NCBI GenBank assembly: GCA_963829705.1
Contig: CAWHJN010000003.1
Span: 248,001 to 312,000, forward strand
Reading direction: 5' to 3'
DNA from: CAWHJN01 sp963829705
GTDB taxonomy: Bacteria > Bacteroidota > Rhodothermia > Rhodothermales > BA12
Length of the DNA: 64,000 bases
The notes below the pieces were generated by a model. The model saw only the letters and a program-made list of their open reading frames with translations. It was not told the DNA's origin and searched no databases. Positions 6,723-15,025 of this stretch are shown here, piece after piece (within the stretch, counting starts at the first letter, position 1; each line of letters starts with the position of its first letter). The position numbers and the translations under genes were made by a program.

Positions 6723-9161
6723 ATGAAAAGGTCTTTTCTCCTCTGCTTGCTGGTCGCCAGCCTGATCCTGCCGGCACGCGCGCAGCAACCTGCTCCCGGC
6801 GTGGTCGCGGGCGCTGTTACCGAAGCCGCGACCGGCTCCCCCATTCCTTCGGCAACCGTGTCGCTGTGGAGCGCCGCCGACTCCAGCCTCGTCACCGGCT
6901 CCATCACCGATGCCGATGGACGTTTCCGTATCGAAGGCGTCCGCATGGGTGCGTACGAGTTGCGCGTGAGCTTCGTCGGCTTCCGCACGCTGCGCCAGAA
7001 CGTCGAACTCACCGCCTCCGCCCCCCGCGTGGATACAGGCACGCTTTCGCTCAGCGAAGACGCCGCCCAGATGGAAGGCGTTGAGGTCGAAGCCGAGCGC
7101 GAGGCGATGGAAGTCGCCATCGACCGGACGATCTACAACACCAAAGACCAGATCGTGGCCTCGGGTGGCAACGCGACGGATCTCTTGCGCAACATTCCCT
7201 CCGTTGAGGTGGACGCCGAGGGCAAGGTGAGCCTGCGCGGCAACCAGAACGTGGCCATCCTCATCAACGGCAAGCCTGCGCCCGTGCCCGCCGAGTTTAT
7301 CAGCACATTTTTGCAGCAGCTTCAGGCCGGCACCATCGAGCGCGTCGAGGTCATCCCCAATCCGTCTGCCAAATACGAACCCGACGGCATGGCGGGGATG
7401 CTCAACATCGTGCTCAAGCAGAACACGAGCCTCGCCACCAACGGGACGATCATGGCGGGGGCGGTTTCAAACGGATCGTACAACGCCTCGGCCAACGTCA
7501 ACACGAACCCGGGCAAGTGGATGCTCTCGGCGACCTACGGGCTGCGCAGCGACGCCCGCCATTTCGGCGGCAACATGTTTCGCGCCAACGTCGGCGATGC
7601 CACGCCGATTCTCCGCCAGGAGGACACGTCGGACATGCGCATGGCCAACCACACGCTCAACGGCTCGGCCGACTACACACTCAACAGCCAGAACAGCCTG
7701 TATGCCACGGCCCTTGCCGCGCTGCGCGGGGGCGGGCGCGACGGCCTCTCGGCCAGTACGTCGGACGGTTTGCGTACCGCGCGCAACACCGACATCGACA
7801 CCGACGCTTTCACGATGGACTTCGCCGCAGGCTTCCGCCGCGTCGTCACGCCTTCGCAGCACGAGTTGACGGCGGAAGCACGCTTCAACCAGTCGCGCAA
7901 CGGCGACCTCACCCGCTTCGACGACCTCCGCTACGATGCGGCAGACGTGCTCGCGGGTCGCTTTATCGCCCGCGACGACAAGGACAACCTCAACCGCGAG
8001 GCGTCTTTCCAACTCGACTACACGCGACCGCTGCCGGGTGAGATAAAGCTCGAAATGGGGACTAAGACGACGTTCCGCTGGCTCACCGACGACACCGTCC
8101 GGGACACCCTGGCGGGCAGCGCCTATGCCGCCGACCCCCGGCGCTCCTCGACGTTCGACTACGACGACCAGGTGTACGCGGCCTACGCGCAGGTAGGCGC
8201 GCAGCGGGGCAAGTGGAGCGGACAGGTAGGTCTGCGCGCGGAACAGGCCACCCTCGGCTTCGACGCGGCAGGCTTCGAGCAGTCCAGTGCCGTCTCGCGC
8301 GACTATTTCTCGCTCTACCCGAGCGCGTTTCTCCAGTATAGCCTCACGCAGGCGCAGCAGGTGAAGCTCTCCTACTCGAAGCGCGTCAACCGCCCGCCCA
8401 CGTTCCTGCTCTCGCCCATCCTCGTCGAGATGGACGACAAGATGGGTCGCCGGGGCAATCCGGATCTCAAGCCTGAGTACACGCACGCCTTCGAGGCCAC
8501 GTACACGGCGTTCGGCCAGGGCCGCACGTTCACCTTCACCCCGTTCTTCCGCCGCACCGTAGACGCGCTGCGGCCCAAAATCGAGGGCAGTGGCATTGGC
8601 GGGCAGTACACGCAGACGATCACGAACGCCGACCAGAGCGATTCGTACGGGGCCGAGGCCATCGGGACGCTGCGGGTGGGCCAGAAGCTCAACCTCATGT
8701 CCAACGTGAGCGTGTACCGCATGGTGACCGAGGCAGGGGCGAGCATCGAAAGTTCGCTCGGCAACGACCTCGTCGCGTGGACGGCGCGCGGCTCGGCGTC
8801 CTACACCCTCCGCAAAGGCACCGACCTGCAACTCTTCGCGTTCTACCGCTCGCCGATGGAGTTTAGCCAGATGCGCATGGAAGGAATGCTCATCACCGAC
8901 TTCGCCATCCGGCAGGCGCTCGGCGAAAAACTCAGCCTCAACCTGCGCCTGAGCGACCCGATGGACTGGGCCGAGATGAATTACTACGGCGAAGTGCGCA
9001 CGGATCAGGAGAGCGTGTTCCAGGAAGGCCGCCGGTACTGGGGCCAGCGCCAGGTGTCGGCCACGCTGACGTGGAATTTCGGTCGGCAAGGTCCTCGCCC
9101 GCAGCGCCGCCCGCAGCAGACGCCCCAGCCGCAGCAAGACGGCGGTGGTTTCGGCTTCTGA
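6723..9161 (+). CDS. TonB-dependent outer-membrane receptor, CarboxypepD_reg-like
   Basis: An 812-residue outer-membrane protein. The start at 6723 gives a classic signal peptide (MKRSFLLCLLVASLILPARAQ). Residues about 25-110 are a carboxypeptidase-regulatory-like beta-sandwich (GAVTEAATGSPIPSATVSL ... DADGRFRIEGV ... LRVSFVGFRTL). A plug domain follows, with ATDLLRNIPSVEVDAEG and VSLRGNQNVAILINGKPAP. The rest is a beta-barrel ending in aromatic, alternating strands and an unusual Pro/Gln-rich tail before GGGFGF. It belongs to the Bacteroidota outer-membrane beta-barrel type rather than SusC. No SusD partner is present and the substrate is unknown. A hairpin terminator lies 24 bases downstream. 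Confidence 0.88.
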   Translation: MKRSFLLCLLVASLILPARAQQPAPGVVAGAVTEAATGSPIPSATVSLWSAADSSLVTGSITDADGRFRIEGVRMGAYELRVSFVGFRTLRQNVELTASAPRVDTGTLSLSEDAAQMEGVEVEAEREAMEVAIDRTIYNTKDQIVASGGNATDLLRNIPSVEVDAEGKVSLRGNQNVAILINGKPAPVPAEFISTFLQQLQAGTIERVEVIPNPSAKYEPDGMAGMLNIVLKQNTSLATNGTIMAGAVSNGSYNASANVNTNPGKWMLSATYGLRSDARHFGGNMFRANVGDATPILRQEDTSDMRMANHTLNGSADYTLNSQNSLYATALAALRGGGRDGLSASTSDGLRTARNTDIDTDAFTMDFAAGFRRVVTPSQHELTAEARFNQSRNGDLTRFDDLRYDAADVLAGRFIARDDKDNLNREASFQLDYTRPLPGEIKLEMGTKTTFRWLTDDTVRDTLAGSAYAADPRRSSTFDYDDQVYAAYAQVGAQRGKWSGQVGLRAEQATLGFDAAGFEQSSAVSRDYFSLYPSAFLQYSLTQAQQVKLSYSKRVNRPPTFLLSPILVEMDDKMGRRGNPDLKPEYTHAFEATYTAFGQGRTFTFTPFFRRTVDALRPKIEGSGIGGQYTQTITNADQSDSYGAEAIGTLRVGQKLNLMSNVSVYRMVTEAGASIESSLGNDLVAWTARGSASYTLRKGTDLQLFAFYRSPMEFSQMRMEGMLITDFAIRQALGEKLSLNLRLSDPMDWAEMNYYGEVRTDQESVFQEGRRYWGQRQVSATLTWNFGRQGPRPQRRPQQTPQPQQDGGGFGF

Positions 9162-9185
9162 GGCGGCTTCGGCAACCGAACCTAC

Positions 9186-9221
9186 AAACCTCCGGCGTCA
9201 CACCGACGCCGGAGGTTTTTT
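9186..9221 (+). terminator. intrinsic terminator, overlapping the end of the flippase gene
   Basis: A perfect 14-base inverted repeat (AAACCTCCGGCGTC at 9186-9199; complement at 9205-9218) with a five-base loop and six T at 9216-9221. It terminates the TonB-receptor transcript. The same hairpin covers the last codons and stop of the convergent flippase gene, where only three A provide a weak U-tail in the reverse direction. Confidence 0.8.
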
Positions 9222-10686
9222 CGTGTAGCCCAGCATCCGCCGCAGCATCTGCCAGCCCTCCATCACCTCGCGCCAGCGGTAGACGCCCAGCGCCAGCACC
9301 ACGAGCGGATAGGCCACCATCAGGACGGCGCGCGTGCCCAGCCGGACGGCGGGCGCGGCGTCTCTGCACCGCCTGCCCGAGCGCGTAGAGCGCGACGATG
9401 GCCGCCACCAGCTTCACGAGCACGGGCCACGGAAAACGGAAGTTTTCGAGCCGCTGTGAGAGGACGGCGGCACTCACGGCCAGCACGGCATACGCCGCCA
9501 GCGTGGCCAGCGCCGCGCCTGCGAGGCCCATCACGGGCAAGAGCAGCACGTTGAGCACGGCGTTGAGCACGGCAGCTCCCACCACCCCCAGCGAGACGTG
9601 CCGCGTGTAGCCGTGCGCGTAGAGCGTGTTGACGCTGATAGCATAGAGGCCGTACGCCATCAGCCCGAGCGCCAGCGGGAAGATGAGCGGGGCCGCTTCG
9701 AGGTACACCGGGTTTTCCGCCACCCACCGGATGGCGTCGTAGGCGAAGAGCGACAGCCCCAGCACGAAGCCGCAGCCGACGACGCTGAAGTGCCGGAAGG
9801 CCCTCCGGTGCAGCCGCGCGCCCTCGCCCGCGCCCAGCGTTTTGAGGCCGATCACCAGGAAGGCGCTCTGGAAACCCTGCACCAGCACCATGTTGACCAC
9901 GCCCGCCACCTTTGCCGCGGCGGCGTAGACGCCCAGCTCGTCCGCCCCGAGCATCCAGCCGATCAGAAAGCGGTCGCCGATGTGGAGAAACGGGAATGCC
10001 AGCGCCGCCAGCACCAGCGGCACGCCAAAGCGCAGCAGCTTCACCACCACGCCACGCTCGACGCGCCGCTCCACCTGCCGGAGCATGCCCGTGCTCAACA
10101 CCGCCGCGCTCGCCGCCGCGCTCAATGCCAGCGCCCACAGCGCCCCGTGCAGGCCCATTTTCATCCCCACCACCAGCACCACGTTGCCCACGATGAGCAG
10201 TGCGAATTCGCCGAAAAGCGCGAGGCTGTAGAGGCCCGCCTTCTCACGCGCCTGCAGATACGTCATCGGAATCGCGCCGATGGTTTTGGCGGCGGCGTAG
10301 ACGACAAGGAGGCGCACGGCCAGCACGGGGTCGGGCATCTCGCCCAGGAACGGCCGCGCGAGCGGGGCCGCGAGCGCCAGCACCACGGCGGCGCTGCCCG
10401 CGCTCACGCACGCCGCGCAGAAGGCGGAAAAGGGAGCCGTGCCCACCCGCGCGGCTGCCATCTCCCGAACCAGCCCCGACGCGAGGCCCAGGCCCAGCAC
10501 GGGAATGAGCAGCAGCGCCGCCGACTGGAGGCCGTCGAGGTAGCCGTACGCGGCGAGGCTCAGGTACGCCGGGTTCCAGTGGATAAAAGCCAGCACGATG
10601 CCGCTGGCCTTCACGAGTGCGCTGCCGATGGTATACAGCCCGCTCTGCCTGACCAGTCGAAGCAAGGCTCCCGGCTCTTTCTTCAT
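9198..10686 (-). pseudogene. Wzx-like polysaccharide flippase (MATE/MOP fold), frameshifted near the 3' end
   Basis: About 440 residues of multi-pass membrane protein of the MOP superfamily: an N-terminal RQSGLYTIGSALVKASGIVLAF typical of oligosaccharide flippases, then about a dozen hydrophobic helices with basic loops. At about 9357-9366 the frame changes. The expected final helix and cytoplasmic tail (VLMVAYPLVVLALGVYRW, then LRRMLGYTKK) continue in the next frame to a stop at 9198. One surplus base in GCAGAGAC explains it, so the true product is about 495 residues and probably functional. It is the last gene of the glycan operon; its ATG overlaps the methyltransferase stop. Family members move lipid-linked oligosaccharides across the inner membrane. 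Confidence 0.8.
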
Positions 10687-11657
10687 CGGGCACGCAGGTA
10701 GAAGGCGGCGGTGTCGCCCTGCCCGGCGGCGTTGAGGTCGCGGGCCTGCGCGTCGAAGGCGGCGATCTCCTCGGCGGTGAACGGCGATCCGGCGGGATTG
10801 AGAAAGTGGGAGCGTTCGGCGTCCATCAGCGGGATGCCCGCGCGGTACTGCTCACTCGTCCACAGCGTGAAGGCGTAAGCATCGTACACGACCTCCTGCT
10901 CACGGAGACCGGCGTGCTCTTCAAGAACGGCCATGCTGCTGCGCGTCATCAGGAACAGGTGGCGCGGCGCATCCAGCGCGTACCAGTCTGCGCCGTAGTG
11001 GTGCCGCGCCCACGAGTCGGCCAGCGGGATGCGGACGAGCAGTACACCGCCGGGGGCCAGCAACCGGCGCATGTGCTGGAGCGCATCGAGCGGGTCGCGC
11101 ATGTGCTCGAGCGCGTGGTGGCACATCACGAGGTCGAACGTGCCTTCTACCTCGTGGAGTTGGCGTTTGAGCAGGGGAATGCCCTCCGGCGTCTGCGTTT
11201 CGCGTTCGATGAACGGATCGGCGCCGGTGAGGTGCGTGAAGCCGCTCCAGTGCATCCGGCGCAGCAGCATGCCCTGCCCGCACCCGACGTCGAGGATGCG
11301 GCTGTCGAGGCGTGCACCGGCGTGGCGCACCCACTCGGCAAAGTCAGGGATGCCCAGTTTCCGCGTCAGCAGCCGCCCGAGCGGCGTGGGCCGCGCCAGG
11401 TGATGCCGCGCCCACACGCGGCGCAGGTACGCCCGCAGCGCATTCGGCGCGGCGAGGTGGCGGTAGGAATAGTACTCGGGCGGGTAGTAGGGGCTGAGGT
11501 CGCCGGGCACGTCGAGCAGCCACAGGCTTTCGCAGGCCGCGCACGCGCCGTAGGTGAACGGCTCGCGCGTGCCGAACATCATCTCGCGGGCGTCGAGCGT
11601 GGTGTTGCCCTCGGCGTTGCCGCAGAGGGGACAGCACAGGGAATTGGAACGGGTCAT
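10683..11657 (-). CDS. class I SAM-dependent methyltransferase with N-terminal zinc-ribbon-like segment
   Basis: A 324-residue protein. The N terminus has two cysteine pairs (CCPLCG at 8-13 and CAACESLW) that look like a small zinc ribbon. The Rossmann methyltransferase follows: motif I ILDVGCGQGMLL, an acidic residue after strand 2 (TGADPF), FDLVMCHHALEHMRDP and LAPGGVLLVRIP. This arrangement is common for methyltransferases in polysaccharide clusters, acting on sugars or lipid-linked intermediates; the exact acceptor is unknown. The ATG at 11657 overlaps the stop of the GT2 gene (ATGA), and the stop overlaps the flippase start. Long reading frames upstream of this ATG are only shadows of the GT2 gene. 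Confidence 0.85.
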   Translation of the reverse strand: MTRSNSLCCPLCGNAEGNTTLDAREMMFGTREPFTYGACAACESLWLLDVPGDLSPYYPPEYYSYRHLAAPNALRAYLRRVWARHHLARPTPLGRLLTRKLGIPDFAEWVRHAGARLDSRILDVGCGQGMLLRRMHWSGFTHLTGADPFIERETQTPEGIPLLKRQLHEVEGTFDLVMCHHALEHMRDPLDALQHMRRLLAPGGVLLVRIPLADSWARHHYGADWYALDAPRHLFLMTRSSMAVLEEHAGLREQEVVYDAYAFTLWTSEQYRAGIPLMDAERSHFLNPAGSPFTAEEIAAFDAQARDLNAAGQGDTAAFYLRAR

Positions 11658-12583
11658 GCGTGGGGGCGAAGAGCGCGCGCCAGCCGCCGGACGGGCCGCG
11701 GGGTGAGCGAAGCGGCGAGAAACGTCCACGCCACCCGGCTTCGCGGGTCGAGCCGGACGGCGGCGCGGAACACCTTGCGCGCACGCCGCGCGTCGCCCCG
11801 TTGCAGGTGGAGTCTGCCCACGGCCACATGTGCGGCAGCCTGTGCCGCGCCGCGCAGGTGCGGAACACCCGCCCGCGCGACCGCATCGCCGAGCATGTCG
11901 AGGCGATGCCGGAGCGCGTCGTCGAGGTTCATGCGCTGCGTGGCCTGCTCGCCGTGCCATCGGTAGCGCAGGAGCGGCTCGGGCACGTAGCCCAGCGGCT
12001 CGTCGGCGGCCAGGCGGAGCCACAGGTCCCAGTCGTCGATGTGGCGGCGTTCCGGGCGCTCGTCCAGCCCGCCGTAGGTGGCGAACAGGTCGCGGCGGAC
12101 GAATGACGACGAGAACGGGATAAAGTTGTTGAGCAGCAGCGGGCGGAAGACGCGCCCGCTGTGCGGGGTCGAAAAGTCGCGGACGCGGTGCAAGTCCTCG
12201 CCCGTGCCCGAGTCGAAGAAAACGGCATCGGTGTAACTCCACGTCAGGTCGGGCTGGGCGCGGTGGAGCGCCACCTGACGTTCAAGCTTGTCGGGCGTCC
12301 AGAGGTCGTCGTGGTCGAGGAAGGCGACGAACGCGCCGCGTGCAGCCGCGATGCCTGCGTTCCGTGCCGACGGCGCGCCGCCGTTTTCTTTCTGGACAAG
12401 GCGGACGCCGCCATAGCCACGCACAATCTCCGCCGTGCCATCGGTCGAGCCGTCGTCCACGACGATGTGCTCGAACTGCCTGAACGTCTGCGCCTCGACG
12501 CTCTGCAGCGTCTCGCCGATCCACTGGGAGGCGTTGTAGGCCCCGGTGACAATGCTCACCACAGGATCATCAGGTACCGTCAT
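11654..12583 (-). CDS. family 2 glycosyltransferase
   Basis: A 309-residue GT-A fold enzyme. The N terminus reads VVSIVTGAYNASQWIGETLQ, then VVDDGSTDGTAEIV and ENGGAPSARNAGI. AFLDHDDLW is the DXD-type metal-binding site, and HIDDWDLWLRLA is the region of the catalytic base. The C-terminal 70 residues are Arg/Ala-rich with a TPR-like helix. It would add one sugar to a lipid-linked or surface glycan; donor and acceptor are not predictable. The ATG at 12583 overlaps the stop of the upstream GT4 gene by ATGA. The in-frame extension further upstream lies inside that gene and is not used. Confidence 0.9.
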   Translation of the reverse strand: MTVPDDPVVSIVTGAYNASQWIGETLQSVEAQTFRQFEHIVVDDGSTDGTAEIVRGYGGVRLVQKENGGAPSARNAGIAAARGAFVAFLDHDDLWTPDKLERQVALHRAQPDLTWSYTDAVFFDSGTGEDLHRVRDFSTPHSGRVFRPLLLNNFIPFSSSFVRRDLFATYGGLDERPERRHIDDWDLWLRLAADEPLGYVPEPLLRYRWHGEQATQRMNLDDALRHRLDMLGDAVARAGVPHLRGAAQAAAHVAVGRLHLQRGDARRARKVFRAAVRLDPRSRVAWTFLAASLTPRPVRRLARALRPHA

Positions 12584-13707
12584 GCCACGCGGCGGATGTG
12601 GTCGAGCACGGCGAGGAGTTTTTCTTCCCGTTGCGCGCGCGAGAACGCTGTTTCGATGCGCCGCCGGGCCGCCGGGCCGAGCGTCGCGGCCTCGTCCAGC
12701 CCTTTTCGCAGCGCCGCCACCACGTCGTCCATCAGCGGCGTCTTCACCACCACGCCCGCCTCGCCGATGGCCTCGGGGATGCCCGCAACCTCGCTGCCCA
12801 CGGGCGCGCAGCCGCACGCCATCGCCTCGCAGAGCACGTTGGGCAGGCCCTCGGACCGCGAAAGCTGGGCGTAGACGCGGGCGCCGCCATAGGCCGCGAC
12901 GAGCGCCTCGCGCGGCACGGGCCCCTCGACCTGCACGTTGGCGGGGATGGCATCCTGCTCGCGCAGCCGGGCGGCAACGGCCGCGTCCATCCCGATCACG
13001 CGAAACGGAACGTCAGGCATGAGGCGGGCGGCGTCGAAGAACAGGTCGAGGCCCTTGCGCCGGAACGTCCGCTCGTCCGGCACGAGGCCCACCGTCAGCA
13101 CCGACGGCGGGCGCGGGTGCGGTGGGGCCGTCCACACGGTCGCGTCGAAGCCGAAGGGGACGACCTCCACGGGCGTCGAGAGGCGCGGCACGTGGGCGCG
13201 GATGCCGTCGGCGTGGCGTCGGGGCCACGCGCCGAAGTGGTTGACGGTCGAGACGAGCGCGTGCGCCACGGGCAGCAGCACCGACGCGCCGCGCAGCACG
13301 AAGCGCGCCAGCGGCGCGCGCCACGCGCTCAGGTACACGCCGTGCCCGATCTCGGGCAGCGTGTTGGCGTCGAAGCCCGCGAGCGTCACGGCCACGGGCA
13401 CGTCTGCGCGGCGCGCCATCCACACGGGCAGCACGAGGTGGTAATCGGCAAACCAGCCGAAGACGACATCGGCCTGCGGAAGCTCGCGGCGCAACCACTG
13501 CCCCTGCGCCCACAGCATCGTCGCCATGCCGCCGACCGACTTCGCCCGCGTGGCGTCGAAGTGGAAAAGCTGCACGTCGTAGTGCGCGCGCAGCACCTCC
13601 AGATCGTCGCGCACGAACGCGCTCGGCGAGAGGTAGATGAAGAGCAGGCGGGGCTTTTTCTGCGGCACAGCGGCGTTCGGAAGAGGAGCGCGGCTAACGC
13701 GGGTCAC
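12580..13707 (-). CDS. family 4-like glycosyltransferase (GT-B fold)
   Basis: About 375 residues. The C-terminal half carries the retaining GT4 signature: VLTVGLVPDERTFRRKGLDL, then FRVIGMD, then VEGPVPREALVAAYGGARVYAQLSRSEGLPNVLCEAMACGCAPVGSEVAGIPE, with the EX7E-type glutamates. The N-terminal half is acceptor-binding, with RLLFIYLSPSAFVRDDL at its start. The reading frame extends far upstream into the preceding gene, so the start is uncertain. I propose the GTG at 13707, which overlaps the upstream stop by 14 bases; a GTG at 13668 just before PQKKPRLLF is equally plausible. Third gene of the glycan operon. Confidence 0.85.
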   Translation of the reverse strand: MTRVSRAPLPNAAVPQKKPRLLFIYLSPSAFVRDDLEVLRAHYDVQLFHFDATRAKSVGGMATMLWAQGQWLRRELPQADVVFGWFADYHLVLPVWMARRADVPVAVTLAGFDANTLPEIGHGVYLSAWRAPLARFVLRGASVLLPVAHALVSTVNHFGAWPRRHADGIRAHVPRLSTPVEVVPFGFDATVWTAPPHPRPPSVLTVGLVPDERTFRRKGLDLFFDAARLMPDVPFRVIGMDAAVAARLREQDAIPANVQVEGPVPREALVAAYGGARVYAQLSRSEGLPNVLCEAMACGCAPVGSEVAGIPEAIGEAGVVVKTPLMDDVVAALRKGLDEAATLGPAARRRIETAFSRAQREEKLLAVLDHIRRVA

Positions 13708-15022
13708 GTTCGGGGGTGCCTGGGGCCACGAGGGCGTCGAGCATGCGCGCCACCGCCTCGGCCTGCCCGACGCGGCTGTAGGGGCCGAGGCGGTCCACCG
13801 GGGCGCCGTCGGCGGGGGTGCCTGCCTGCCACGCGGCGTAATGTGCTTCCAGCAGCCGCGCCACCGCGTCGGCATCGTCCCAGTCCACGAGCGTGCCGCC
13901 GTGCGCGTCACGGAGCGCGTCAGCGGCGTCGCCGCGTGCCGGGCCCAAGCCGAGCGTCGGCCGCCCGGAGGCGAGGTACTCGAACACCTTGCCGGTGAGG
14001 ATGCCCTCGGCTCCGTCGACGCGGTTGACGACGAGCAGCAAAAGCGCGCTCTCCTGCATCAGCCGGACGGCCTCGCTGTGCGGCACGTAGGGCTGCACCT
14101 CGACGATGCCCGCCACGCCATGCGCCTCGGCCTCGCGCTCTACGATGGGGTCGATGGCGCCGACGAACCGCACGCGCAAGCGCGGCATCGCGCGCGGCGC
14201 GTCGAGGCGTTGCAGCGCCCTCCACAGCACCACCGGGTTGCGCGCCGGGTTGATGTTGCCCACGTACGTCAGGTAGAACACGTCGCCATCGACCTGCACG
14301 TCGTCGCCGGCGAAATCGGCGGGGTCGTAGCCGTTCATCACCACGTGGTAGTCGCGCGCGTGGCGGCGGCGCAGGCCGTCGGCGAGGCGCGGGCTGACGG
14401 CGGTGACGGCGTCGGCGCGTCGGAGAACGGCGCGTTCGAGCGCAGCGTCGAGGCGGGCGGCGAGGGACGTCTGCGGCAGCTCGGCGCGGTAATCGATCTC
14501 CGTCCACGGGTCGCGGAAGTCGGCGAGCCACGGCAGGCCCGTCTGGCGGGCGAGCAGCCACCCGGCGAGGTGGGTGGAGTGCGGCGGGCCGGTCGTGATG
14601 AGCGCATCGTGCGGCGTCTCGGCGAGGACCCGGCGGGCGGCGCGGACGGCGAACGGCACCCATCCCACACGGGCATCCGGCAGGAAGACGTTGGCGCGCA
14701 TCCACCGTGCCACGCGCTCTTTCCACGACGCCTCCGCGCCGCCGAAGCCGACGCCCACCGCCTCGTGTTTGGGCTTGCCCACGAGCGTTGCGTACGCCGC
14801 GTAGGGGTCCCACGCGCCCGTGCGCTCGACGTGTGCGCTGGGGGGAATCTCGCGCAGCAACTCGGCATCGAGGGCCGGGTACGCCGCGGCATCCGGCTCC
14901 ACCGTCACCACCGTCGGCTGCCAGCCCGCTGCCGGCAGGTAGCGGCTCCACTTCAGCGGGCGCTGCACGCCCGGCCCGCCCGACGGCGGATAGTAGTAGG
15001 TGAGAAAGAGGACGCGGCGCAC
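13694..15022 (-). CDS. family 4-like glycosyltransferase
   Basis: A 442-residue GT-B enzyme. The N terminus MRRVLFLTYYYPPSGGPGVQR is characteristic of Bacteroidota glycosyltransferases with this YYPP-SGG start. It continues with DALITTGPPHSTHLAGWLL and LPWLADFRDPWTE, then the donor half with FYLTYVGNINPARNPV, VQPYVPHSEAV and GILTGKVFEYLASGRPTLGLG. It starts with GTG, four bases after the repaired stop of the YfhO-like gene. Acceptor and donor are unknown. It differs clearly from the next GT4, so the operon probably makes a glycan with at least three transferase steps. Confidence 0.88.
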   Translation of the reverse strand: MRRVLFLTYYYPPSGGPGVQRPLKWSRYLPAAGWQPTVVTVEPDAAAYPALDAELLREIPPSAHVERTGAWDPYAAYATLVGKPKHEAVGVGFGGAEASWKERVARWMRANVFLPDARVGWVPFAVRAARRVLAETPHDALITTGPPHSTHLAGWLLARQTGLPWLADFRDPWTEIDYRAELPQTSLAARLDAALERAVLRRADAVTAVSPRLADGLRRRHARDYHVVMNGYDPADFAGDDVQVDGDVFYLTYVGNINPARNPVVLWRALQRLDAPRAMPRLRVRFVGAIDPIVEREAEAHGVAGIVEVQPYVPHSEAVRLMQESALLLLVVNRVDGAEGILTGKVFEYLASGRPTLGLGPARGDAADALRDAHGGTLVDWDDADAVARLLEAHYAAWQAGTPADGAPVDRLGPYSRVGQAEAVARMLDALVAPGTPERDPR

Positions 15023-15025
15023 GAA

